The notes: a model not told the origin generated them from the letters alone. A stretch of 64,000 nucleotides of DNA from Bacillota bacterium (GCA_023407575.1 JAEYLX010000038.1:37396-101395), one strand, 5' to 3'. Counted from the stretch's first letter, positions 44,004 through 53,780 are shown. Translations and numbers: made by a program.

Positions 44004-44312
44004 ATGCGTATGTATCTGATCAGTGACAATGTAGATACTTATACCGGAATGAAATTGTCGGGTGTTCATGGTGTTGTGGTACATACCAAGCCCGAATTAA
44101 AAGTTGAATTAGATAAAGTACTTTCCGATAAAACCATTGGTATCATACTAATAACAGAAAAATTAAGCAATGAATTTCCTGAAATCATTAATGATGTTAA
44201 ATTAAACAGGAGAATCCCTTTAATTGTTGAAATACCAGACAGACATGGTACCGGACGTAAACCGGACTTTATTACATCTTATGTGAATGAAGCCATTGGT
44301 TTAAAATTATAA
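44004..44312 (+). CDS. V-type ATPase subunit F
   Basis: Central-stalk subunit F, 103 residues, starting MRMYLISDNVDTYTGMKLSGVHGVVV, a very conserved opening. I set the start at ATG 44004; the ATG at 43992 is only one base after the AGAAAGG site. The same initiation region occurs before subunit C. It lies between K and E, so the order is K-F-E-A-B-D. Confidence 0.92.
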   Translation: MRMYLISDNVDTYTGMKLSGVHGVVVHTKPELKVELDKVLSDKTIGIILITEKLSNEFPEIINDVKLNRRIPLIVEIPDRHGTGRKPDFITSYVNEAIGLKL

Positions 44313-44325
44313 ATTGGAGGTAATT

Positions 44326-44892
44326 ATGACTCTTGATGAAAAATTAGAGCATTTCTATACTTCAGTAATTGATAGTGCTACGAAACAGAACATCGAGATC
44401 GTAGAGGAATATAAAAAGACACTGCAAAAACACTTTGCATCTCGAAAGGAAGCTGCTATTCGTAAAGCGGATGCTGCATATCGTACTGCTTCTGATAACA
44501 TTCTTCGTGAAAGAAATCGAAGAAGTTCTGCTGCTTCTATTGAAAATAGACGTAAGGTGTTAGAAAAAACTGCAGAGTATTCCACACTAATATTTGCTGA
44601 TGTAAAAAAGAAGTTAGAGGAATATAAAAACACCCCTGCATACGACGAATTATTATATGCACACATTACAGGTGCCACTGCTTTTGCCAAAGGTGATCAG
44701 ATTACAATCTATATTGATCCATCTGATGCAAGCAAAAAGGCTGCACTTGAAGAAAAAACCGGTGTTTCATTAACGGTTAGTAACCGTGAGTTTTTTGGTG
44801 GAATACGTGCTGTAATTCCATCACGCAGTATTCTGATTGATCATTCGTTTTTAACGAAATTGGAAGAAGCTAAGAGTTCTTTTACTCTTTAA
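44326..44892 (+). CDS. V-type ATPase subunit E
   Basis: Peripheral-stalk subunit E, 188 residues. A long N-terminal helix (DEKLEHFYTSVIDSATKQNIEIVEEYKK, basic KEAAIRKADAAYRT) pairs with the G/H protein, and a compact C-terminal domain (GVSLTVSNREFFGGIRAVIPSRSILIDHSF) binds the A/B head. The ATG lies behind TTGGAGG; the longer frame begins with TTG inside that site. It is 24 nt upstream of subunit A. Confidence 0.9.
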   Translation: MTLDEKLEHFYTSVIDSATKQNIEIVEEYKKTLQKHFASRKEAAIRKADAAYRTASDNILRERNRRSSAASIENRRKVLEKTAEYSTLIFADVKKKLEEYKNTPAYDELLYAHITGATAFAKGDQITIYIDPSDASKKAALEEKTGVSLTVSNREFFGGIRAVIPSRSILIDHSFLTKLEEAKSSFTL

Positions 44893-44916
44893 GATTAGGA
44901 AAAGGAGTTTATCCTT

Positions 44917-46683
44917 ATGAACGTAATAGGTAAAATTAATGGTATTAACGGACCCATCGTATTCGTTGGTGGGAATGAAGCCTTTAAAATAGGTGAAATG
45001 GTTTTAGTAGGTAAGGATAAGCTAGTTGGCGAAGTAATCGGTCTAGTATCCGGTAAAACTACAATTCAGGTATACGAAGAAACAACCGGCTTAAAACCTG
45101 GTGATGAAGTTACAGGTACAGGATCTGCTATTTCAGTAACCCTGGCACCTGGTATTCTTAGCAACATATTCGACGGTATTGAACGTCCATTACAAGAAAT
45201 TGCAAAACAATCTGGTGCTTTTATTTCCAGAGGTGTTTCTGTTGATGCTCTTGATACTTCAAAACTTTGGGATGTACATGTTACAGTTAAACCTGGTGAT
45301 AAAGTGTATGGCGGAACTATCATTGCTGAAGTTCCTGAAACCAGAGCTATTGTGCACAAATCAATGGTACCTCCTGATGTAAATGGTGTTGTAACCAAGG
45401 TAGTTGCAGATGGCAAATACACAATTAAAGATACAATCGTTACAATTACAGATAAGAATGGTCAGGAAAAAGAATTAAGCTTAACTCAAAAATGGCCAAT
45501 CCGTGTTCCTAGACCAACAGCAAAACGTTATCCTGCTGACCGTCCTTTGGTAACCGGACAAAGAATTATTGATACACTGTTCCCTATCGCTAAGGGAGGA
45601 ACTGCCGCTATTCCTGGTGGTTTCGGTACAGGTAAAACTATGACCCAGCATCAGCTGGCGAAATGGTCCGATGCTGACCTTATTGTTTACATTGGCTGTG
45701 GTGAACGTGGTAATGAAATGACAGAGGTACTTGAAGATTTCACAAAGCTTGTGGATCCTAAGTCAGGTAATCCTCTTCTTGATCGTACCACTTTGATTGC
45801 AAATACCTCCAACATGCCGGTTGCAGCTCGTGAGGCTAGTATCTATACAGGTATTACCTTAGCTGAGTACTATCGTGATATGGGTTATCATGTTGCTATC
45901 ATGGCTGACTCAACTTCTCGTTGGGCTGAGGCACTTCGTGAGTTATCCGGTCGTCTTGAGGAAATGCCTGCGGAAGAAGGCTTCCCTGCTTATCTTGCTT
46001 CCAGACTCTCCGCTTTTTATGAAAGAGCTGGTTTTATGCAGAATTTAAATTATAGCGAAGGTAGTGTATCTATTATTGGTGCGGTTTCCCCACAGGGTGG
46101 CGACTTCTCCGAACCAGTTACACAGAATACCAAGCGTTTTGTTCGTTGTTTCTGGGGACTTGATAAATCACTTGCATACGCAAGACACTTCCCTGCCATC
46201 AACTGGTTAACCAGTTATAGTGAGTATCTCTCCGATCTCGAACCCTGGTATATTAAGAATGTTGGTGAAGATTTTGTAGAATGCAGAAATCAAATTCTTA
46301 ATATTTTAACACAGGAAAATCAATTAAATGAAATTGTTAAACTGATTGGTAGTGATGTATTACCAGATGATCAGAAATTAGTTCTTGAAATTGCAAGAGT
46401 TATCCGACTTGGTTTTGTTCAGCAGAATGCTTATCACCCATCCGATACCTATGTACCGATGGCAAAACAGCTTAAAATGATGCAGACAGCTCTTTATTTG
46501 TATCATAAGGCTAAGCTTCTCATCGACCGCAGCATGCCAATGTCCTTATTAAAAGAAAGTAATGTATTTGATAAAGTTATTTCCATTAAATATGATGTTG
46601 CTAACGATGAATTGCATAAATTTGATGAATACAAGGCAATGATTGATGAATTCTATGATAAGATTATGAAGACGAATGCATAA
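44917..46683 (+). CDS. V-type ATPase catalytic subunit A
   Basis: Catalytic head subunit, 588 residues. The P-loop GGFGTGKT is at about residues 234-241, the catalytic Glu follows in YIGCGERGNEMTEVL, and the ADP-pocket SVSIIGAVSPQGGDFSEPV segment is present. The ~70-residue 'non-homologous region' of A subunits is at about 110-190. The enzyme hydrolyses (or makes) ATP coupled to H+ or Na+ transport. AAAAGGAG precedes the ATG. Subunit B follows in 27 nt. Confidence 0.97.
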   Translation: MNVIGKINGINGPIVFVGGNEAFKIGEMVLVGKDKLVGEVIGLVSGKTTIQVYEETTGLKPGDEVTGTGSAISVTLAPGILSNIFDGIERPLQEIAKQSGAFISRGVSVDALDTSKLWDVHVTVKPGDKVYGGTIIAEVPETRAIVHKSMVPPDVNGVVTKVVADGKYTIKDTIVTITDKNGQEKELSLTQKWPIRVPRPTAKRYPADRPLVTGQRIIDTLFPIAKGGTAAIPGGFGTGKTMTQHQLAKWSDADLIVYIGCGERGNEMTEVLEDFTKLVDPKSGNPLLDRTTLIANTSNMPVAAREASIYTGITLAEYYRDMGYHVAIMADSTSRWAEALRELSGRLEEMPAEEGFPAYLASRLSAFYERAGFMQNLNYSEGSVSIIGAVSPQGGDFSEPVTQNTKRFVRCFWGLDKSLAYARHFPAINWLTSYSEYLSDLEPWYIKNVGEDFVECRNQILNILTQENQLNEIVKLIGSDVLPDDQKLVLEIARVIRLGFVQQNAYHPSDTYVPMAKQLKMMQTALYLYHKAKLLIDRSMPMSLLKESNVFDKVISIKYDVANDELHKFDEYKAMIDEFYDKIMKTNA

Positions 46684-46710
46684 GAAGGAAAGAAAGGAAC
46701 GTAATTTATT

Positions 46711-48093
46711 ATGTCGATAGAATATTTAGGACTAAGTCAAATTAACGGCCCCCTTATCGCTCTTGAGGGTGTTAGAGATGCCTCCTTCGATGAAATCGTT
46801 GAATTAACCGTAGAAGGCAACAAAAAGAAAATTGGCCGTATTGTAGAATTATATGAAGATAAAGCGATTATACAGGTGTTTCAGGGTACTGAAGATATGT
46901 CCCTATTTAATACTCATACAAAATTAACAGGTCATCCCATGGAGGTTGATTTATCCCCCGACATGCTAGGTCGTGTTTTTAATGGTGTAGGTCAGCCAAT
47001 TGATGGTCTTGGCAAGATTGTTGCTGAAACCAAAAGAGACATTAATGGTCTCCCATTAAATCCTGTTTCAAGAGAATATCCTCGTAACTATATTAAAACA
47101 GGTATTTCAGCAATTGACTGTCTAACAACATTAATTCGTGGTCAAAAACTTCCTATCTTTTCAGGAAATGGTCTTCCACATGACCTTTTGGCAGCTCAGA
47201 TTGTAAAGCAGGCATCCCTGGGTGAAAACTCCACCGAAGAATTTGGTATTGTATTTGCTGCCATGGGTGTTAAGCATGACGTTGCTGACTTCTTTAGAAG
47301 AACCTTTGAAGAAAGCGGTGCCAGCAACCACGTGGTAATGTTCTTAAACTTAGCAAATGACCCTGTGGTGGAACGTCTGATTACACCTAAAGTTGCATTA
47401 ACCGTTGCTGAATACCTTGCTTTTGAAAAGGGTATGCATATTCTGGTTATTTTAACCGATATGACTTCCTTTGCAGAAGCGATGCGTGAAGTATCCTCTT
47501 CCAAGGGTGAAATCCCAAGTAGAAAAGGTTATCCTGGTTACTTATACAGCGAATTGGCAACCTTATATGAGCGTGCTGGTATCGTTCATGGCCGTAAAGG
47601 TTCTGTTACACAGATACCAATTTTAACTATGCCAAATGATGATATTACACATCCAATTCCTGACTTAACTGGATATATTACGGAAGGACAGATCGTTCTG
47701 GAGCGTTCCCTTCACCAGAAATCAATTTATCCTCCTATTAATATTCTTCCTTCCCTCTCCCGTCTTATGAAGGACGGTATTGGTAAAGGATTTACCAGAG
47801 AGGATCATCAGGATTTAGCAAATCAGCTTTTCTCTTCTTATGCTCGTGTGGGTGAAGCCAGAGCCTTAGCAAGTGTTATTGGTGAGGACGAATTATCTCC
47901 AGTAGATAAAAAGTACTTACAGTTTGGTGCTGCTATGGAACAAGAATTCATCTCTCAAGGTCGTATTGAAGATAGAACCATTGTTCAAACACTGGATAAA
48001 GGTTGGGAGTTATTAAAGCTTCTTCCTAGAGAAGAATTAGACCGTATTGATACAAAGATTTTGGATTTGTATTTTAACAAAAATCAAGCTTAA
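46711..48093 (+). CDS. V-type ATPase regulatory subunit B
   Basis: Non-catalytic head subunit, 460 residues. It has the beta-barrel start EYLGLSQINGPLIALEGV and, where A has a P-loop, the degenerate IFSGNGLPHDLLAAQI. The PGYLYSELATLYERAG and DDITHPIPDLTGYITEGQIVLERSL blocks are diagnostic of B. It completes the A3B3 head. GGAAAGAAAGGAACG precedes the ATG. Confidence 0.97.
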   Translation: MSIEYLGLSQINGPLIALEGVRDASFDEIVELTVEGNKKKIGRIVELYEDKAIIQVFQGTEDMSLFNTHTKLTGHPMEVDLSPDMLGRVFNGVGQPIDGLGKIVAETKRDINGLPLNPVSREYPRNYIKTGISAIDCLTTLIRGQKLPIFSGNGLPHDLLAAQIVKQASLGENSTEEFGIVFAAMGVKHDVADFFRRTFEESGASNHVVMFLNLANDPVVERLITPKVALTVAEYLAFEKGMHILVILTDMTSFAEAMREVSSSKGEIPSRKGYPGYLYSELATLYERAGIVHGRKGSVTQIPILTMPNDDITHPIPDLTGYITEGQIVLERSLHQKSIYPPINILPSLSRLMKDGIGKGFTREDHQDLANQLFSSYARVGEARALASVIGEDELSPVDKKYLQFGAAMEQEFISQGRIEDRTIVQTLDKGWELLKLLPREELDRIDTKILDLYFNKNQA

Positions 48094-48111
48094 GCGAATT
48101 GAGGTGATCCC

Positions 48112-48732
48112 ATGAATCCGAATACCTTTCCCACTAAGGGTAATTTAATATTAGCTAAGAATTCTCTGAAATTAGCAAAGCAAGGTTACGAATTGATGGA
48201 TAAGAAACGTAATATTTTAATGAGAGAACTCATGGAGTTAATCGATACAGCAAAGGATGTTCAGTCCGAAATCGATAACACATTCTCTTCTGCTTATCTT
48301 GCTCTGCAACAGGCGAATATTGAGATGGGTATTAATCATATTTCAGAAATTTCTGAAACAGTTCCAGAAGAAAATACCATCGAAATCAAACAGCGTAGTA
48401 TTATGGGTACCGAGATTCCCTTGGTTGAATATGATACAACACCCGGCAAGCCTACTTATGCTTTTTTCCAAACAAAATTATCCCTTGATGAAGCAACAAA
48501 ACGCTTTAACAAGGTAAAAGAGCTTACAATACGTTTGTCTATGATTGAGAATTCAGCCTATCGCTTGGCTACTAATATTAATAAAACCCAAAAAAGAGCC
48601 AATGCTCTAAAAAATATTACAATTCCTAGTTACTCTGCTCTTGTTAATCAGATTCAAAATGCTCTTGAAGAAAAAGAAAGAGAAGAATTTACAAGATTAA
48701 AGGTAATTAAGAGACGACAGACCGCAAATTAA
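48112..48732 (+). CDS. V-type ATPase subunit D (central rotor)
   Basis: Rotor shaft, 206 residues, two long antiparallel helices, with the family start PTKGNLILAKNSLKLAKQGYELMDKKRNILMREL and the C-terminal ANALKNITIPSYSALVNQIQNALEEKEREEFTRLKVIKRRQ. It is last in the operon, 18 nt after B, and is followed by a strong terminator. Confidence 0.95.
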   Translation: MNPNTFPTKGNLILAKNSLKLAKQGYELMDKKRNILMRELMELIDTAKDVQSEIDNTFSSAYLALQQANIEMGINHISEISETVPEENTIEIKQRSIMGTEIPLVEYDTTPGKPTYAFFQTKLSLDEATKRFNKVKELTIRLSMIENSAYRLATNINKTQKRANALKNITIPSYSALVNQIQNALEEKEREEFTRLKVIKRRQTAN

Positions 48733-48781
48733 AATATAATGCAAATGAAACTACAAGTTATATCATTTGTCATAAACAAAA

Positions 48782-48804
48782 AAACTCGCTTAGCGAGTTT
48801 TTTT
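48782..48804 (+). terminator. Terminator of the V-ATPase operon
   Basis: AAACTCGC-tta-GCGAGTTT plus four more T residues, 50 nt after the subunit D stop. It works in both directions, since the other strand also ends in T. Confidence 0.9.
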
Positions 48805-48955
48805 GATATCGGGCAAAGTTAAAAAATTGTGATATCAAGCTATTCTACAGTTTTAATATACGGTATAGTTCGTAAAAATTTGAACTATCAGGTTATTCTA
48901 CTGTCATGAATTGGAATTTAAAAACATTTTAAAATTCGTATATTATTTTTGTTTC

Positions 48956-49075
48956 GAGACATAATAATATCAGATACGACGAAGAACTTAACTTGCATGA
49001 TGCTAATACACTTCGTTTATAAGTTCCTTTGAGTCGTATCTAAAATTTAAATATAAATGTTTGTAATTACGTCTC
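48956..49075. repeat. Nested inverted repeats in the V-ATPase/mscS gap
   Basis: GAGAC/GTCTC (48956-49075) encloses AGATACGAC/GTCGTATCT (48972-49041), which encloses GAACTTA/TAAGTTC (48984-49026) and, as an alternative, CGAAG/CTTCG. No T-run follows on either strand. There is no protein frame here. It might be a small RNA or a remnant of a miniature transposon; the rest of the 510-bp gap shows nothing else. Confidence 0.45.
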
Positions 49076-49210
49076 AGAATTACAATCAGCATGATTTCTG
49101 GAAAGATTAGGAGATGGTAGCTTTGGACAGTTTCAGAAACGAAAATGAAAAAAGATATCTAACTATGAAAACTGAATAATTGCACTAAAATCGAATGAGA
49201 CACAAATAGT

Positions 49211-49241
49211 AAAGGCAGGGATATTGTTGATCCCTGCCTTT
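49211..49241. terminator. Hairpin 3' of the MscS gene
   Basis: AAAGGCAGGGAT/ATCCCTGCCTTT, 12 bp with a 7-nt loop, directly beside the mscS stop. T-runs are weak on both strands. Confidence 0.7.
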
Positions 49242-49242
49242 A

Positions 49243-50481
49243 TTATATATTTTTCTCCACTATCTTACCAACATCGTAACCGCTTGGATTTTGGAAGATT
49301 CTTAATCCAAACTCTCCTGCAATGGAAAGAATATGGTCAAAAATGTCCGCTTGTATAATTTCATATGCGGCCCATTCTATTTCATCAGTAAAAGCATAAA
49401 TTTCAAGAGGCAACCCAAACTCAGTTGGTGGTAACTGGCGAACCAACAAAGGCATATCTTTAAGAAGCTGTGAATGCTGTTCCAAATACTTCTGAATATA
49501 AGCTCGAAAAGTACCAATGTTTGTCATGTGCTTGCCATTAATCAGCAGTTCCTTATCAAAACTTCTGGTAATATTATATTGACTTAACTTCTGCTCTGTC
49601 TCACTAATATAATCACTTAAGTACGCAATTCTTTTAAATCTTTCTACCATCTGCGGCGTACAAAAAGCTATGCTGTTTACATCAATATAGATATATCTTT
49701 TAATACGTCTCCCACCTGATTCTATCATACCACGCCAATTTTTAAAGGAATCCGATACAAATGCATAAGCAGGAATTGAAATAATTGTTTTGTCAAAGTT
49801 TTGAACCTTAACAGTATTTAAAGTAATATCAATTACATTACCGTCTGCTCCGTATTTCTCCATTTCAATCCAGTCACCAATTCGAAGCATATCATTTGCT
49901 GTCAACTGAATACCTGCCATAAACCCAAGAATAGTATCTTTAAATACAAAAGAAAACACAGCAGCTAAGGCACCAATACCACTGAGTAAATACCAAGGGT
50001 TTTGCTTCATAAGGATACCTAGCATGATTATGCCTATGATTGTCATGATAATAATCTTCACAACCTGTAACAACCCTTTAATCGGTCTTATTTTTGATAT
50101 AGGAAAATTGCTGTAAATGTCGTTCGCAGCATCTAATATTGAATTAAAAACAAAAAGCAATACAGATAATATATAAAGTGAGGCTGCCCGAATTAAATAT
50201 CCACCGGCTAATCCATAGGCGGGGGCAAACAGATAAAGAACAATTCCGGGAATTAGATTTGCTAATCGATGAAAAACTTTACGATCTAATAAACTATCAT
50301 CCCACTTATATTTATTTCTATGGATTATTTTAGCTAAAATCTTAATCACAATTTTTTTTGCTATTAAATTTAGCAGGATACAAAGAAGTACTATGATTGC
50401 AGTAAGTATGACAAAGGAAAGATAATTGATTAGGCCTTCCTTCACTCCTTGCTCCTTCAGATATTCTTGTAAAAACGTCAT
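49243..50481 (-). CDS. MscS-family mechanosensitive channel (YbdG-like)
   Basis: 412 residues. Five N-terminal helices precede the conserved pore and beta domain: FVFKDTILGFMAGIQLTANDMLRIGDWIEMEKYGADGNVIDITLNTVKVQNFDKTIISIPAYAF. A long C-terminal alpha/beta cytosolic vestibule (~290-400, LVRQLPPTEFGLPLEIYAFT) resembles the E. coli YbdG/YnaI group. It would release solutes in hypoosmotic shock. The start is the ATG behind GGAGCC. It is monocistronic. Confidence 0.9.
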   Translation of the reverse strand: MTFLQEYLKEQGVKEGLINYLSFVILTAIIVLLCILLNLIAKKIVIKILAKIIHRNKYKWDDSLLDRKVFHRLANLIPGIVLYLFAPAYGLAGGYLIRAASLYILSVLLFVFNSILDAANDIYSNFPISKIRPIKGLLQVVKIIIMTIIGIIMLGILMKQNPWYLLSGIGALAAVFSFVFKDTILGFMAGIQLTANDMLRIGDWIEMEKYGADGNVIDITLNTVKVQNFDKTIISIPAYAFVSDSFKNWRGMIESGGRRIKRYIYIDVNSIAFCTPQMVERFKRIAYLSDYISETEQKLSQYNITRSFDKELLINGKHMTNIGTFRAYIQKYLEQHSQLLKDMPLLVRQLPPTEFGLPLEIYAFTDEIEWAAYEIIQADIFDHILSIAGEFGLRIFQNPSGYDVGKIVEKNI

Positions 50482-50503
50482 TTTTTAATAAGGCTCCTTC
50501 CCA

Positions 50504-50637
50504 TTGTATTTATTTGCATAATTTATAAAATTATAGTTGTATTTATTTGCATAATTTATAGAATTGAAGTTGCATTTATTATTGTTAATTTACTGAATTG
50601 AAATTACCTTCCTAATTTTTGATTTGTAAAATTCAAA
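50504..50637. repeat. Decaying 33-34-bp tandem repeat upstream of mscS
   Basis: Units at 50504-50536, 50537-50569, 50570-50603 and 50604-50637. The first two share 30 of 33 bases (TTGTATTTATTTGCATAATT core); the third and fourth are progressively degenerate, and a fifth fragment follows. It is AT-rich and lies in the divergent promoter area between mscS and the P-type ATPase. Confidence 0.6.
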
Positions 50638-50860
50638 TTACAACCTTAATTACACAATTATAATACTTATATGGAGTATCTTATTGTATTATATATTTGA
50701 ATATTTTACATGTCAATTTTTCCGTATGACATAAAATGACGATGTCTTTTATTTGTTAATGCAATAGGATACAGATACATTATCTGCCATTATAATACTG
50801 GCTAATTCATTTTATACCATTATTTTCATTAAATTTTAATGTTAAAATTTGCATAACATG

Positions 50861-50977
50861 ATATAATGTCCACAGACATTATATCTGTGCCGAATGAGTG
50901 AGTTCGCATCTTTGACACTGGTTCCAATATCATGACTTTCTACAAATTATTTTATACTTTACAGGTATAAGTATAAA
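50861..50977. promoter_or_regulatory. Two dyads upstream of the P-type ATPase
   Basis: ATATAATGTC-caca-GACATTATAT (50861-50884) and TTTATACTT-9 nt-AAGTATAAA (50951-50977). They sit 55-170 bp before the ATPase ATG. Both are perfect and could bind a metal- or stress-responsive regulator. The surrounding 550-bp gap has no gene. Confidence 0.5.
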
Positions 50978-51031
50978 GAAGTCATTATTTGGAATTATAA
51001 TGATGATTATATCTATGAAAGAGGTGTAACT

Positions 51032-53704
51032 ATGTGGTTTATGAAATCACAAAATGATGTTCTAAATGAATTGGGTGTTGACCCCTCGGTAGGATTATCT
51101 CAATCTGAGGCAGCACATCGTTTGGAACAATACGGTTATAACAAGCTGAAAGGTAAACCGAAAAAAAGTGTAATTGCATTATTTTTATCCCAATTAAAGG
51201 ATATGTTAATCTATGTATTATTAGCAGCTGCAGTAATCACATTTTTCATTCATGAGTATGCCGATTCTATCATTATCTTACTGGTAGTTATCTTAAATGC
51301 GGTTATTGGTGTTATTCAAGAGTTTAAAGCCGAGAAAGCTGTGGAAGCTCTTCAAAAAATGACAACACCAAAGTCCTTAGTTCGTCGTGATGGTAAGGCA
51401 ATTGAGATTAACTCCGAAGAGGTTGTTCCTGGTGATATCATTTTATTAGATGCTGGTCGCTATGTTCCTGCTGATATCCGTTTACTGGACACTGCCAATC
51501 TTCAAATCGAGGAATCAGCACTCACAGGTGAATCAGTTCCGTCCACAAAGAATGCTTCTGTACTGTTACAAGACCCCAAAACTCCTATCGGTGATATGAG
51601 TAATATGGCATTCCTATCAACCTTAACAACCTATGGGCGTGGAGAAGGTGTTGTAGTTGCAACTGCCATGAGTACAGAAATTGGTAAAATTGCTTCTATT
51701 CTTGACGAAGATAATGATGAAATGACACCACTGCAAAGAAGACTTGACGAGTTAGGACGTATCTTAGGCTTTCTTGCAATTGGAATCTGTGCTTTAATTT
51801 TCATAATTGCCTTAATTCAAAAGCGTGATTTATTTGAAATGTTTTTAACTGCAATATCCTTAGCTGTTGCTGCTATTCCAGAGGGTCTTGCTGCTATTGT
51901 TGCAATAGTGTTAGCTCTTGGTGTTACCAGAATGTCAAAAATCAATGCTATTGTTAAGAAATTGCCTGCAGTTGAAACCCTTGGTTCTGTTAATATCATC
52001 TGTTCCGATAAAACCGGTACACTGACACAGAATAAAATGACGGTTGTTCAACAATACACCTCTGGAAATTTATCACACGTACCAGGTGAAGGTAGTAATT
52101 TAACTGCAACTCCTGATGAACAAGAACTAATTAAGTCCTTTGTATTATGCTCAGATGCTACTTATATTAATGGTCAGGGAACCGGTGATCCAACAGAAAT
52201 TGCATTAATTATTCTTGGTGATAAGTATAACCTTACAAAGGCACAGCTAAATGAAAAACATAAACGTTTATCAGAGAACCCTTTTGATTCTGATCGTAAG
52301 TTAATGTCAACCTTAAATGCACAGGGTAATACCTACCGAATTCATACAAAGGGTGCTATTGATAATATATTAAAACTCTCTACAACTGCTTTAGTTAATG
52401 GCAATATTGTTCCTCTTACACCTGAGTTAAAGGCGGATTATCTTAAGATAACAGAGTCTATGTCTGATAGTGCTCTTCGTGTTCTTGGTGTTGCTTTTAA
52501 AGATACTGATAAAATGCTTCCTCCTGAAGAAATGGAAAAGGAACTTACGGTTATTGGTCTTGTCGGTATGATTGATCCTCCAAGATTAGAAGTAAAGGAT
52601 TCCATTCATGAAGCAAAGATGGCAGGCATTCGCCCTATCATGATTACAGGTGACCATAAGAATACTGCTGTTGCTATCGCGAAAGAACTTGGAATTGCAG
52701 ATTCGATTTCTCAAAGTATTACTGGTACAGAAATTGATGAGATGACGGAAGAAACCTTTGCAGCTCATATCAACGATTACAGAGTCTTTGCCAGAGTATC
52801 TCCTGAGCATAAAGTGAAGATTGTGCGTGCTTTTAAAGCGCAGGGTAATATCGTATCCATGACGGGTGATGGTGTGAATGATGCTCCTTCTTTAAAATAT
52901 GCTGATATAGGTGTAGCTATGGGGATTACAGGCACTGATGTTGCTAAGGGTGCCAGTGATATGATATTAACAGATGACAACTTTACTACCATTGTACATG
53001 CCATTGAAGAAGGTAGAAACATCTATAACAATATTAAAAAATCGGTAATTTTCCTGCTCTCCTGTAATCTTGGTGAAGTAATAGCAATCTTAATTTCAAT
53101 TTTATTAAATTGGCCAGTTCCACTACTTGCCACACAGATTCTCTGGATTAATTTGATTACGGACTCCTTACCGGCAATTGCACTTGGTGTGGATCCAGGT
53201 GATAAAGATGTTATGAAGCAGAAGCCAAGAAACCCGAAAGAAAGCTTTTTTGCCAACGGTGCCGGTTTTAGAGCGGTTCTTGGTGGTACTTTAATCGGCG
53301 TATTAACCTTAGCTGCTTTCTACTTCGGTTTATCACAGCATGGGTATGAGTTAGGTGCTAAAATGTTATCAGAAGATGTGTTAGATGAAGCAATTCCTTA
53401 TGCAAGAACTATGGCTTTTGTAGTATTGGCAGCTTCCCAGCTCTTCTACTCCTTGTCCATGCGTAACTTTGATAAATCAATCTTCCGCATCGGCTTCTTT
53501 AGTAATAAGTATTTAATCGGTGCAATCATTGTTGGTATTTTACTTCAGTTAGTGGTTATAACTGTTCCTTTCCTTTCTACTGCATTTGGTGTTCATAACC
53601 TTAGCCTTACGGAATGGGGAATTGTTATTGCCTTCTCTCTTGTACCACTTTGTGTGAATGAAATAATAAAACTATTTGCCAGCAAAAAAATTAATAATCT
53701 GTAA
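51032..53704 (+). CDS. P2A-type cation-transporting ATPase (Ca2+-type)
   Basis: 890 residues, ten helices. The actuator motif is TGES (about 165-170), the phosphorylated Asp is ~Asp326 in ICSDKTGTLTQNKM, and the hinge is MTGDGVNDAPSLKYADIGVAMG. Helix 4 PEGLAAIVAIVLALG and helix 6 NLITDSLPAIALG match the SERCA/PMR1 calcium group. It probably expels Ca2+ (or Mn2+). GAAAGAGGTGTAACT precedes the ATG; the start of msrA follows with almost the same ribosome-binding site. Confidence 0.93.
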   Translation: MWFMKSQNDVLNELGVDPSVGLSQSEAAHRLEQYGYNKLKGKPKKSVIALFLSQLKDMLIYVLLAAAVITFFIHEYADSIIILLVVILNAVIGVIQEFKAEKAVEALQKMTTPKSLVRRDGKAIEINSEEVVPGDIILLDAGRYVPADIRLLDTANLQIEESALTGESVPSTKNASVLLQDPKTPIGDMSNMAFLSTLTTYGRGEGVVVATAMSTEIGKIASILDEDNDEMTPLQRRLDELGRILGFLAIGICALIFIIALIQKRDLFEMFLTAISLAVAAIPEGLAAIVAIVLALGVTRMSKINAIVKKLPAVETLGSVNIICSDKTGTLTQNKMTVVQQYTSGNLSHVPGEGSNLTATPDEQELIKSFVLCSDATYINGQGTGDPTEIALIILGDKYNLTKAQLNEKHKRLSENPFDSDRKLMSTLNAQGNTYRIHTKGAIDNILKLSTTALVNGNIVPLTPELKADYLKITESMSDSALRVLGVAFKDTDKMLPPEEMEKELTVIGLVGMIDPPRLEVKDSIHEAKMAGIRPIMITGDHKNTAVAIAKELGIADSISQSITGTEIDEMTEETFAAHINDYRVFARVSPEHKVKIVRAFKAQGNIVSMTGDGVNDAPSLKYADIGVAMGITGTDVAKGASDMILTDDNFTTIVHAIEEGRNIYNNIKKSVIFLLSCNLGEVIAILISILLNWPVPLLATQILWINLITDSLPAIALGVDPGDKDVMKQKPRNPKESFFANGAGFRAVLGGTLIGVLTLAAFYFGLSQHGYELGAKMLSEDVLDEAIPYARTMAFVVLAASQLFYSLSMRNFDKSIFRIGFFSNKYLIGAIIVGILLQLVVITVPFLSTAFGVHNLSLTEWGIVIAFSLVPLCVNEIIKLFASKKINNL

Positions 53705-53716
53705 AATAAAATATAA

Positions 53717-53761
53717 TAAAACCATAGGTGCTATTCTAATACTACCTACCTATGGTTTTAA
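53717..53761 (+). terminator. Hairpin between the P-ATPase and msrA
   Basis: AAAACCATAGGT/ACCTATGGTTTT, 12 bp, ending in TTTTAACC, 13 nt after the ATPase stop and 19 nt before the msrA ATG. It is a likely partial terminator that allows some readthrough into msrA. Confidence 0.6.
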
Positions 53762-53780
53762 CCTTAGAAAGAGGTGTTAT

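Noticed and set aside
50504..50637. CRISPR array
   Set aside because: The 33-bp units are directly adjacent with no spacers, and they decay in sequence; no cas genes are nearby.
53676..53780. Longer N-terminus for MsrA overlapping the P-type ATPase
   Set aside because: Thirty-five unrelated residues with no ribosome-binding site; a good one directly precedes ATG 53781.
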